NCBI RefSeq assembly: GCF_010183535.1
Contig: NC_071332.1
Location: forward strand, 1,860,001 to 1,924,000
From: Caenorhabditis remanei
Lineage: Eukaryota; Nematoda; Chromadorea; Rhabditida; Rhabditidae
DNA length: 64,000 bases
Direction: 5' to 3'
Every line of letters starts with the position of its first letter. The stretch's first letter is position 1. This document shows positions 36,209-47,200 of this stretch, in pieces. A model generated the notes under the pieces. That model saw nothing but the letters and a program-made list of their open reading frames with translations, was not told the DNA's origin and did not search any database. A program made the position numbers and the translations under genes.

Positions 36209-38769
36209 CTACTCCTCATCCAACTTCAGTTTCGTTGGTGGTTGAAGAAAGGCGAAGCATGCCACGTCATCCTTGAATCCGTCGCAATACTTCTGGGAAG
36301 CCACGACGAAGGAGAATTCACACGGGGAACAAATGACATTGAAGTGGCCTCCGAACTCCTTATTTGCGGCTTTTTGAATTTCCCGCTTTGAACTTTTCGG
36401 GTCTTTTTTGATGTTCTGAATATAAAAGGGCGTAGATTTTTTTAAATCGTATTTGCACACTGGGCCGGTGCGTAGCTCGCTTCAAACTCAATATTATGAG
36501 TTGAAAAATATACCAAAATGTAGATCACGACGAATTCTTTGTCTATGACTTACAACGGACCGAATGGATCATTTTTAATGTTGCGCGGACCGAGAAAAAG
36601 TGCCAAAAACGCATAAATGAACAAAAAATCCTGTCTAGCACAGCAGTGCGTGGTGTAAGCTTGCGGAAACGTCCTCCGTCGCACAACGGTTGACACGGTG
36701 CCAAAAATGAAATTTTTGCAAGCGCACGGACCAGTACGCACCAAAATGTCCCAAGGAATTACTGACGCTTTAGCAGTGCAAATTCTTACTCTAGCTTAAA
36801 GGCGCATAGGAAAAAGCTTTCATACAGTATACAAAAATTACTAAATCAACTGTTTTCTACACTCAGAAAAGTTTTTGTGCTTTTTAGCAATACAATTTCG
36901 AAAATTCCCCTAAACTTATTTTTATCCCCAAAAAATTGGTTTTTTTCATACTTGCAAATTTTTGGCCCGGCTTCAAAAAAAGGTACCCATTTTTTACCAA
37001 AAATTTTTGAATTTTTTTGAATTTTTACATTAAAAAATTCAATTTTTTGATGCATAACTAGCTTTTGATTTAATTCTGAAGTATAGTCAAAAATTCGACG
37101 TTTTTGGGAAAAAATTCAAAAAAATTCAAATTTTTGTTCAAAATTTTAGTTCAAATTTTTTCAGCCGGGCCGTGGAAATTCTCGTCACGGCCCGGCCCGG
37201 CCCGGCCCGTTGCAAGTATGGTTTTTTTCGGTGGTCAAAACATTTTCCGTTAAAAAAAGGCAGATTTTTCATAGGCCCGGCTCGGGCCGAGACTTTGCAG
37301 GTTTGGCTAGAATTGCTTTTTTTGCCACTTTTTACCGCCCCGCGACATACTAAAAAACAGCCATCCGCCCGTAGTAAGTTACGGATATAGAACTCGCCGA
37401 GACCTTCATTTTGATATATTTTTCAACCCATAATATTGCGTTTCATGCCCGATTTGCAAGAATTCAAAAATTGTGACCTACCTCTTTGATCAACTTCCGC
37501 AACTTCTCATCATTACAATTGTCCGTCTCCGCTCTCTTCACTCTCGACCCTCTCGTCGCGTGTATCGACGAGTCGACCTGCAAACAACGCAAGTTTCGCG
37601 TAGCCAATAAAACCGTGTCTATGATCACAGGTCCTGTGGTGTAGTGGTTATCACGTCTGCTTCACACGCAGAAGGTCGCCGGTTCGAACCCGGCCAGGAC
37701 CTACTCTTTTTTGTTTTTTTTTTTACAATATTTTTTTCAATTTGACCATTTTCAGGCGAAAATGACCAACTTTGTAAGTGTGTTATCACTGATTGTCCCA
37801 CAAAATAAACCATACAGAATGAAAGTATTTTTGTAGTTGCAATCTTGTTGTACGGACCAGCATCCCCAGCAAGTTACGTATGTGCAAAATATTTTTTACG
37901 TATGTGCAAAAAATGTTTTTTGAGCTGCCCTCTCAAAATGATCATGACTATTTAGGGATTGTCCGTACAAAAAAGTTGTCAACTACCAAAATGAAGCTCT
38001 ATTTTTGTTCTGTATGGTTTATACATAATTTACGTTATGGGCCAATCAATTATACCGTAACACTCCTTTGTCATTTTCAAATGAAAAAGGGCAAATTGTA
38101 TATTACCTCTGTCCTAGTTGCAGCCTCCTCTAACAACTTCACAGGACTCGAATTCTCAATTTGTGTAGTTATCTCATCTCTCATCAACATCAACATCCCC
38201 TCCATCTCTTTCATCATATGCGAGATCCTGTGCAGCCCATTGACCCTCTCTGATTCCACTCTAGGACTCAGCCGGATTTCAGCCTTTCGTGTTTTATTCG
38301 CAGTAATTTCCAGAATCTCATTTTTCATATGTTGAACCTCCCTGGCATCCAATGTTGGGAGTAGTTGAAGAGTTTTCTAGAACAGGTTATATTGTTAGAA
38401 ATTAGAAATAATTAGAAAAACCTGTTGATCAATTTCCAAATTAGGCGTCGGATGAACCGTTGACGTCACATCCTCATCGTCTACATCTACATCAGCGAAA
38501 ATTTTGTGTTGAGAAATTTCGAAAAGTCGTTGTAAAGCGGAACACCTCACAGTTTCCGATGCTGTGTTATTGCAGGGTGCTCTGGGAGCGGGGCAGCTCG
38601 GACCAACCAGTGGGCACGGCTCCTCCGTACACCCACAGCAACATAACTCAGTTCTCACCGGAGCCGACATAACTAGTGGGGAAAAAACAAATATAGCGAA
38701 GAAGGCGATCCAAAACTGAAAAAATTTTGTTTAAAACACCAAAAAATAGGAAAAACTTAAACTTACCAT
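36209..38769 (-). CDS. Secreted ground-like (GRL) domain protein, Hedgehog-related family (289 aa)
   Basis: Exons on the minus strand: 38767-38769, 38422-38715, 38107-38376, 37482-37577, 36209-36415, all phase 0. The first coding exon is the ATG alone, followed by GTAAGT. A signal peptide (MFWIAFFAIFVFSPLVMSA) leads into a Cys/Pro-rich head (CCCGC, PCPLVGPSCPAPRAPC; about 26-49) and a polar, probably helical middle. RVKR at 201-204 is a furin-type site. Residues 210-276 form the ground-like domain: Cys210 in CNDEKL, then VICSPC (250/253), YCDGFK (265) and ACFAF (274). GRL proteins are secreted nematode proteins linked to cuticle and epidermal matrix. The tRNA-Val lies in intron 3 on the other strand, and a dispersed repeat lies in the same intron. 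The family call is by motif; the exact grl member is unknown. Confidence 0.8.
36455..37465. repeat. Family 2-derived copies in intron 4 of the ground-like gene
   Basis: ACCAAAATGTAGATCACG near 36510, GGCCCGGCCCGG tracts near 37190, and a mirrored GAGACCTTCATTTTGATAT near 37405. It is either two damaged copies or one copy with an insertion; boundaries are uncertain. Confidence 0.5.
37630..37702 (+). tRNA. tRNA-Val (anticodon CAC)
   Basis: Full cloverleaf in 73 nt. The acceptor GGTCCTG pairs with CAGGACC, with discriminator T at 37702. The D arm is GTGTAGTGGTTATCAC. The anticodon stem TCTGC/GCAGA encloses TTCACAC, so the anticodon is CAC. The T arm is GCCGG-TTCGAAC-CCGGC, which supplies the internal B box. 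No intron and no encoded CCA, as expected for a nuclear tRNA. It lies inside an intron of the ground-like gene, on the opposite strand. A T-rich run follows at about 37706 and can end Pol III transcription. Confidence 0.95.
37930..38075 (+). repeat. Dispersed repeat family 3, in an intron of the ground-like gene
   Basis: TTAGGGATTGTCCGTACA, GTTGTCAACTACCAAAATG and ACCGTAACACTCCTTTGTC match the copy at 20570 in order and spacing. Confidence 0.65.
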
Positions 38770-39136
38770 TTAGCAAAACCGTTCAGCTTCTTCAGATCAA
38801 AAAAGTGAAATGTTTAGTTTTGCGAAGACGTTTGACCCACTAATTATGTACAAGTATATCGGCGACCTAGTTGGAGAACCAGTTGAGAGATACGGTATGC
38901 TTGATTTATTGCAGGGGATTAGTTTGTTTGTTTGTAGTTGGAAGGTTTCGAAATGTCCATATTTTCATACCCGGTGATTTTTGACTACACTTTCTCCTCT
39001 GATCAAAAATTGTTCGTCTTCAAAAAAATTTGTTCTCTTCTTCTTCTTTTAATCTTATCAAGATGTCCTTGCCTCGCTGGTCTCGTCGAAGTAACCCCCA
39101 AACTTTGACGGTCATTCCTTTTTTCCATTTACCACA

Positions 39137-40743
39137 ATGCGATATTTCATAATATTTTCTATTTTCCTTACCGAGATTCTTGCTGAAAATGAGACGGAAT
39201 TTGTGCCGATCGGGAAGGATACTGAATCGACTACTACTCCAAGTTTTGATGGTAAAAAGTCTGTTGTAGTTCCACCAAAAGTGTACAAAGAAGATGGTAA
39301 ATCGCCGGATGTGGTGGGTTTTTTTTACCTTTAAATGATTCATTTATTACAATTTTTGGCTGCAGAAACCATCGATTCTCCCGGTACCAGTTCCGAATCT
39401 TTCCGGGTTGATGAATAGGATACAGACTACGTTAGTGACAAGAATGGAGGTTGTTCCACCATCAAGACCCGAGTTTTATCCGCCAGATTCTGTGGTGATA
39501 GCGAGAGCTGAAGGGTGAGTGAATTCTCTTATTGTAAATTTCCAAAATCTCAGTAAAGATGTTAAGTATAAGGTTTCTGTGAAATATAATAAGAAAAATC
39601 TTGAAGAATTTGGAAAAAAAAACCAATTTTGGAAAGTTAAGCGTCTGAAAATGAACTTTTATGAATGCAAAGGCAAAAATCTTAATTTCCCTAAATTGAC
39701 ACGGTTTGGTGGTGTCATCACACATAAAGTATTTAAAAACTGTCGGTATTTTGCAGTTTTTCGCCAGGTGGGTACTAAAAAAGCAAACTTGCAAACCGGA
39801 CCGGTACGTAACTTGCTTAAAATGCAATGTTATAAACTGAAAATATACTAAAATGTAGATCTCGGCGAGCTCTACATCCGTACTACGGGCCGGACGGCCA
39901 TACGTAAAAAAAGGCGCCGTGGGCCTAATGTGGCGCGGACCGGGCCGATTTGAAAATTTTCACCGGTCTCGGCCCGGGTTTCAGTACAAAATTTGAAATT
40001 TTTGAAATTTTTAAAATATGTTTTCAAGTTTCAATTAAAAATCGAATGTACATTGGTTTTCTGACTAAATTTTATGAAAATTTCAAAAAATGTCAAAAAA
40101 TCTAGAGAAGAAATTGTGATGTGCCGCGGGCCGGACACGAATGACTTCTTCGATATTTTTTCGTTTTTTGGCACTTTCTCCTGTCTCAAATATACCAAAC
40201 GAGTTAAGATCTACATTTTTATCGTTGGTACTTTTTTCTTCGAGCCATTCGTAAACAGTTGTAGCGCCAGAACTTTGGCTGGCTCATAACTGTTTTGGCC
40301 GTATTCCTACTAAAACTTGCCAACTATATACAAAAATGAAGACTCAGAACTTTTTTATCAGAATCCCTAAAAACTGCAGAAAAACACTTTCTAGCACCAC
40401 CATTACTTTAGAACCGACGTTGAGAGTCTCTTGATTCATCGCTTTTGTAAAATAAATTTTCTCGCTTCTTACACCAACACCTGGCACACTGCCAAGCGCA
40501 ATAAGAGATAGAGTGAAACCTCACTTTCCCTTTTTTCTCCTTTTCTTCCCTCATTGAATACGAATTTCCAGACCAATCTACCAACGACCATCCGGATTCG
40601 AGCGTCAATATCCACCGCCTCCGTATCCACCAATGATGATGTACCCACCATCTCCGGATAGCCTAATGGGACGAGTGGAAAGTATGACCGGAAATATTTT
40701 GGATAATGTGATGGAGTTTGTGATGGGACGAAGGAGGCGATGA
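39137..40743 (+). CDS. Small secreted Pro-rich protein with basic C-terminus (165 aa)
   Basis: I do not recognise a family. Three exons join in phase: 39137-39313, 39366-39514, 40572-40743. The first donor must be GTG|GTGGGT at 39313; using the earlier GTAAAT would bring a stop in exon 2. The product has a signal peptide (MRYFIIFSIFLTEILA), a Thr/Val-rich segment, a Pro/Tyr-rich stretch (QYPPPPYPPMMMYPP) and a final GRRRR. Intron 2 (about 1.06 kb) carries a GC-rich palindromic repeat. The gene is divergent from the ground-like gene, about 370 bp away, and convergent with the hemopexin gene. A matrix or cuticle-associated protein is possible but only a guess from composition. Confidence 0.7.
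39790..40240. repeat. Family 2-derived copy in intron 2 of the Pro-rich protein gene
   Basis: ACTAAAATGTAGATCTCGG near 39850, CGGGCCGGACGGC near 39890, GCCGCGGGCCGG near 40123 and AGATCTACATTTTTATCG near 40208. Confidence 0.55.
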
Positions 40744-41145
40744 GCTCAGAAGATCAGAAGATTTTGTGTTTATTCAAAAAATTGTTTTGGCGAAAATAAA
40801 ATAATAAGGTCATGAAAAAAGGAAAAAAGGAAAAGCGGAGAGAAAATACACGTAGCAACTTTAAAAAAGGGGCGGTGGTGTGAAAGGAGAACAAATAAAT
40901 TAATTGAGCTATAAGTAGACAAGGTTAGTTATAGGTAAGGGAGGTTAGCTTTTAAGAAAAAGAATTCTGATTGGAAGACACCGGCTCAGAACTGAATGGG
41001 AACATAAAAAATGAGTAAGCAGTTAGCAAAAAAAAGCAAAAATCGATCGATCTAAAGAATGAGAATGGAACGAGTGTGTTGTGTGGGATCAGATCATCGG
41101 AAATGGAGAGAGAGAACGAAAAAAACTGGAAAGGCTTGGGCGGAG

Positions 41146-43168
41146 TCATCTGGATTGGCAGCCGACGAATTCGGATAGTTTCAGCGGGTACTCCTGGACG
41201 ACTTTGAATTTCTTCGTGTTGTAGACCTAAAATTTTTTCTAGTTTTTCCCTGGAAATGTCGCCTACGGTTTACCTTTAACTTGTTCGTTTTGGTGTACAT
41301 GAGAAGTGTCTCTCCGGCTCCATTGTAGACGATACCGAGAAGATCGCGTGGCAGGTTGGGGAAATATTTTCGGGTGTGTCCGGTGAAGGTGGCGAGGTTC
41401 CAGTAGGCGTCGTAGATGATGAAGTGCTCACCCTGCAAAAAACGTGAGAGCTAGCTACAGTAGTCCGAATCTTGGAGATCGCTGAATTTTCAGCCTCAAG
41501 CCTGCCATAATCTACTTAGAACCAAGCCTGGTCTTAAGGTCTTACGGTCTCAGTGAGCTGTCAGCTACAGTAGTCTGATTCCCCGGGGTCGATTTACGGA
41601 GGTGGCTCGTAAATTGACAGCGTCACTTTTAGGCATTAGCTCTAGTCTATCACAACTTCTTTAGGTGTCCCCAAGCCGCGGCTTCCAATTTGAGACCCCC
41701 CAAATCTGACAGCACATCCCTTTCAAAGTGGTGTATCTCGGATAGTTTTGGTTCTACACAAAGTTTAAAAATAGGTTCTGAATCCTTATGTTATAAGTTT
41801 TCTAACCATATAACTTAGATGATGTGAAAATTTTAATTAGATCATATTCTAGCAAGTTGAAGTTTAGCTTGAAAATCGCCTGTGTTCATACTATAGACCG
41901 CGGTGCCTAGCGGCTCAAAATTTCTCAACTCTGAAACGTGCCCATCCCCACTCACACTAAGAACCACTTGATTTCCATCGGCCCACTCGAATGCTGACAA
42001 CGGATTGATAGTGATGTTACGTGGAAGGTCTTGTGGAGTATTCTTAGCCAACTGGAATCGTCGGTGCTTTCTGTTCCAACGGAATCGATACGCAGTCCGT
42101 CCCTCGAATAGAATCGTCACACCAGAACGGGAGTTTGTCAGAGCGGCGGTGACGGTTCTTGGCCCACCGGAGAACAAATCACTGATAAGGTAAGAGGCCT
42201 TTTGTGGGAGACCATCCTCGAACCAGATCTGGTAAACCTTCTCGCGAGCGAACACATATGTCCTTCCGTTGTATCCTTTGGTTATTGCGTCGAATTTCTC
42301 TGGGCACATATCGAAAGACAACGCCATCGCTGGTTTCTTTGGTACGGGCGCGACGGTCGCTTTCTTCGGTGTGATATGAGTAATTCTCCATGGAGCAAGA
42401 ATTAGATCACGACGTTCACGACCGAGGACAACTTTCTGCTGACGCTGCTGCTTGTTCTTCCTGCGACGGATGGTGGGGTCCTGGCCGCTGGCTCGGATCA
42501 TCTCCCATTTGGTTTGACTGTTCATACGGGGTAGGGTTGGCACGTCTTCTGAGATCACTTCGTATTGAGCGTCTTCTTCTGGCTGGAAATTGAAAATTTT
42601 CACTTTGGATGTTTGAATCTTGCTAGGGAAGGCCTCCGAGGGACCGTAGAGTTATGAGCCGTGACCTATATCATTAGAAAGCTGAGAAAATGTTGATTCC
42701 AAATATATAATCAGTTTTTGACTTCGATGTCTGGTATTCGAGAAAAACGAGGTCAAAGTTTAGACCCCTGCCAAGTCATTACCATACTGACGTGTGAAAA
42801 GTCAGTACTAATAAGAAAAATTTTGAATGTAGTTCTTGAATATTGAATATTCTCGCTATTTGGCTAAATAGAAACCTTTTTAGTGATACTATTAGAAAGG
42901 GACTGATTTCTAGTTTAATTCTTATATAAATCCCAAAAATTGTATAACTCTATAACTCAGGATTCTGCAAGACACCGTACTTTTTTTATCTCGGCTCAGA
43001 ATTGTTCTTGTAAAAAGTCCCCAAGACCCCAGAACCCTTACTCACCTCCGCATCCGATTCATGTTTGTAAAAAGTGTCTACGATTTCCGAATTGGCTCCT
43101 TTATCCACGAATCGACCCCAAGTCGTTGTTACCATTATCAGCAGTAGAACCACAAGTGGCTTCCTCAT
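41146..43168 (-). CDS. Secreted hemopexin-like beta-propeller protein without protease domain (329 aa)
   Basis: Minus-strand exons 43046-43168, 41956-42582, 41274-41432, 41146-41226, all phase 0. Signal peptide MRKPLVVLLLIMVTTTWG. Then comes a basic, low-complexity region (RRRKNKQQRQQK at about 80-91). From Cys134 (CPEKFDAI) there are hemopexin-type blades: NGRTYVFAREKVYQIW, FEGRTAYRFRW, SAFEWADGNQVVLS joined to GEHFIIYDAYW, and LLGIVYNGAGETLLMY. The single late cysteine, Cys326, fits the disulfide that closes a four-blade propeller. The exon 2 donor is placed at AGT|GTGAGT (41956) because this restores the third blade; reading on would reach a stop at 41842. No HExxH zinc site is present, so this is not a matrix metalloprotease. 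A ligand-binding or matrix role is inference. Confidence 0.75.
42655..42800. repeat. Dispersed repeat family 4 in the hemopexin gene intron
   Basis: AGAAAGCTGAGAAAATG, AATATATAATCAGTTTTTG, GTCTGGTATTCGAG and GAGGTCAAAGTTTAGACC. Related copies lie near 1310-1400, 50190-50260, 54760-54870 (reversed) and 63480-63570. Confidence 0.55.
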
Positions 43169-43984
43169 TCTGGAAGAATGATAGAGGTGACGAATAGTGG
43201 AATGAAAATGAAGTCGCTGTCACCGTCGCCCCATAACTCTGACTCCGCCCCCTTTACACCGCACCAACACATTGGTATGGTGACAGGCAGAGCCAATGTA
43301 TGGGGCTGCGAAGGGAGTATAGGGAATAGAGAGATTTAGAGAAATTGAGTGGTTTTTTGGAGGAAAAAAGAAAAAGGGGAGGAGAGAAGAGTTTGAAAAG
43401 TGCAAATAAGGGGTCAATTGGAGAAAGTTGAGACGAAATGGCTTCGAAGAAAGAAAAGAGGCGGATGGAGAAGGAAAAAGAATGTGTTACAAAAAGCAAT
43501 CACGATGAATCACATACTTTTGTGTATTAAGCTTTCAGGAAGCCTCAAGGTGTATGTGTGGAAGAAGAACATAAACATTTTTCAATTTTAGCTCTCGCTT
43601 CGTACAATTCCTGGTACAGAACCTTCTAGATCAAAGCCGCCGCAGAAATTTGAGACCACAGGGGGGTGTCAACGCCGTCCCGTCAATGTCATAAATTTCA
43701 CAAGTACCTTTCTGTTTTGCATATTCTTACAAGAGGGGGGCGATGATGGGTGAGAAAAAAACGGTTAAATTACCAAGTCAAGAGGATTGGATGATTTCTT
43801 ATGGGAAAGGGTTTACAAGTTTTGCAAGCAAAGTTTAAATTATGAGTGTGGGAAGAATAAAAGAAGACAAAAAAAGAGAAAGTTTGGTGAGATGGAAGAG
43901 TTTGGCACATTAGGTATCGAGATTCAATAAAGTTTAAAAATAGACATTTTTAAATGGTTTTTATGTTCCAAATAGTCGGGTCCG

Positions 43985-44245
43985 AAGAGGCGTTTTAGAG
44001 TGTAACTCGCTTAAAACGCAATGCTATGGACTGAAAAATATACCAAAATGTAGATCTCGGCGAGTTTTATTCGTTAATGTGCCGCCAGCAGTGCCAAAAA
44101 CGCAAAAAATGATCAAAAAGACCATTCTAGTCCGGCCCGCGGCACAATAACGAATAGCCATCATGTTTGTAGTAGATCAGTGACATGGATCTCGTCGAGA
44201 TCTACATTTTGGTGTAATTTTCAGCTCGGCCCAGTTTTCTTAAGA
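43985..44245. repeat. Palindromic MITE family 2 copy
   Basis: GTAACTCGCTTAAAACGC, ACCAAAATGTAGATCTCGG, a GGCCCGCGGCAC centre, then GAGATCTACATTTTGGTGT and GCCCAG. Confidence 0.65.
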
Positions 44246-44249
44246 GGCT

Positions 44250-47200
44250 AGAAATTTGGCCGGAGGCCCATTGCCTTTCTGCAAAGAAAAATGATCCCAG
44301 TCGGCCAAAATTTAAAAAAAGTTGTCTTTTCAAAAAATCCAAAAATTTTCATATTTTAAGCATAAAAATGTTATAGATACGTGTTTAATTAAATCTAAAA
44401 ATTCAAAGTCTAAATTTAAAAAATTTATTCTGGAAATTTGACTGTCTTTACCAAAATTTTAGAGCCCTACTTTTAGAAACATCTGCATTTTCGGAGATTC
44501 TTCTGGAAAAATTCTTAAGGATCTTAAAATTGAGAATTCTTTTTTTTAAACATTTTCTGTAGTTCTTTCAGTTTTTCAATCAAAATCCAAAAACTTTCTA
44601 GAAAAAAATCGTAAAGTTTCAATTTTTGGCGTTTTGTACAGATTATCGGCTGCCGGTAATCTTTGAACTTAAAAAATTCTTATTATTATTGTTCTAAACT
44701 GTTTTAAGCTCAATTACTTAAATTATCTCTAATTTTAGAAATTGGTTTTTTTTTCGAATTCCTTTTTGAAACTAGTACCGCAAGTTACTAGTACACAGAG
44801 TAATGCAATTAATGAGCTATAATATTTAATTAGCCTAAGTGCTGTCCTTTTTCAAAAAACGAATTAAAAAACCAATTCAGATTCAAAATTTTCAAATGAC
44901 AAAAGAGCTGCTCCATCCTCACATTACATTATGATAATACCCTCATCTTATTACACTTATCTAACAATATCTCTTTCCTTTTCCGTCCTTCAACAACTTT
45001 TTCCCCTCCTCTCCTCTCCCCTGTGATTTGAACGTGTTTGCGATACAAAAGAGCCGGGGGAGGTCTTCACCGCCTCGACTCACAGAAACTTATTTGTTCA
45101 AATTATGGCTTGTACAATAAGTGTACGCGGCTCCTTGTTCAACCATGACACTTTTGTTTTCCGAAGAACGAGGCCTCATGCATCGGGGAGAGGAGGAGGA
45201 GCATGATGAACACTGACCGCGAAAGAAATGAAGGCTTTTTGAGCAGCACGCGGCGCGAAGTGCTCATAATCAGAGTGCTCTTTTGGAATCACACTTTTTT
45301 CACAAGGGCGGTCTTTTGGTATCATCATAAAGGGAACAATTATCCGGGCGGTTTCTTTGACATGGAGAAAAAAGGTTCTCACGGTGAATTGATGTTGCGT
45401 AAAGGGTGCCGAAAAGGGAAACGGAAAGTAACCGACAAATTATTGTTGAGAAAACTTTTCCGGAAAGAATGGAGAAGAGAATTGGGGGAGACTGGTCAGA
45501 TAGGTTTGGTGATAAGGGATATTTTAATCCGATAGAATTCGAAAAAGTTGGAAAATTTGAGAACTTTAGAGATCATTTTGATGTATTCATATGTTTCAAA
45601 ACGGGAAAAGGTAGTTTTTGACTCGAAAATACTGAAAATCATAGTATTTTTACCAATTTGACGCTCCAGATGCAGTCTAGCTGTGAAAGTTCACAAAAAG
45701 CTAGCTTTCACTATAAATTTTTCCGGACCCAAGTAAAAAATCACCAACAAATTGTATGTGAATAGAAAGATGAGAACGCGAGGATTCTGAATCAGTTTTC
45801 GTTTTTTTATTAGTGTAAAATTGAACAGAGATACAAAGGTTTTAGTTAAAGATGCTACCTGTATCTCTGCTTAATTCCATTTCCAGAAAATTTTGAAAAC
45901 GCATTCAGAATTCTCAGAATTTCAGCGTCTTAATTATGTTAATTGTTGATTCTCTAAGGATTTTAATTTTCTGAAATCCAAATTAGAACATTCTAAATTT
46001 CCGCTATATTTCTATGAGTTTCAACTACTTAAACTTTTACATATTCGAGCTCTTCTTCTGATTTTTACCGCTATTTCTATGAGTTTTAATCATCTATATC
46101 TAATTTCTATGAGTTTAATACTCTCACCTATCAAAAAAAATTCGAATTCTTCCAAAAATTTTCATTTTTGCTCTCTTCCTTCCCCCCATTTCGTTGACAA
46201 TCATTACACCTAGACCATTTGGTTACACACGTAAAACGTAGTAAACTGATTAGGTCAGAGAGAGAGTTGGCAATGCAAACATTCCAAGAATAGATGATTC
46301 TCCCTTTTTGGAAAATGATTCAATATGTATAATGGAACAATACAATGAAGAAAAGATGAAACAAATGAGGAAGCAACAAAAAAAAGATGCTACTAAACGA
46401 AAAAAGAGAGGGAAAATGGTCAGCACAAACAGTTTCGACCAAAAGCCAGTAATCAAAAAAGTAAGCAAAAAAACTGCACTCTTTTTCTTCTCAATCGGGG
46501 GGTTGGCGGTAGCGAGTAAAAAGGGTAAAAAGGGTCGGGGGCCGCCCGCAAAAGTGGCCAAGAAGAGAAAAGAAGCGGCTTTTGCATGTTCACCCTTGTT
46601 TGCTTATCATAATTTCGAGAGAATCGCTCACGCCGCTACACAATTACGAGGCGTCGGCGACTGTTGAAGGGAGCGAAGGGGGGAGGAGGAGGTGAAGAAG
46701 ACGGGAGGAGGGTAGACAGGAGAAGAAGAAAAGCTCTTGTTCATTAGGAAAAATAGATGAGATCAGACAAATCATGGGATTAGAAAATCGGTAGGTATTC
46801 ACAGAAACTGCAAAAAAACTGGAAGGAAGACTGACCTAAGGATAACTGATTATAAATACCTTTTGAACATTTTTGTGACTAATTAGGAATAGTACTTATA
46901 AGAATGTCTAAATTAATAGAAAATTATGACACATGTAGGGGGACAATGCAGGCGAAGATTCAGTTTGATTAGTTTTTTAGTCGGCCCTCCGTCAAATAAC
47001 TAATTCATTCATTCATTAAATTTATAAATTGTCACTAAAGTCTAGACCAACATTTTGGAATTAACAACTTTTTTGTGTAGACCTGAAGTGAAGTCGGCTC
47101 TTTTTGTTTGAGCTATAACTCTTTTGAGACGGTTTGTACTGCTATTTTATCCTTCATAAAATCTTAAACTTAAAGTATTTTCTACTGGCTTATACAAATT

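Noticed and set aside
41842..41955. Continuation of the hemopexin exon to a stop at 41842
   Set aside because: It breaks the third propeller blade; the GTGAGT donor at 41955 joined to the exon ending at 41432 restores it.
45203..45535. 110-codon plus-strand frame
   Set aside because: No homology-like motifs, no signal peptide and no matching splice sites.
46308..46667. 119-codon plus-strand frame, Lys/Arg-rich
   Set aside because: Low-complexity basic composition, no domain, no signal peptide and no splice context; it looks like a chance frame in A-rich DNA.
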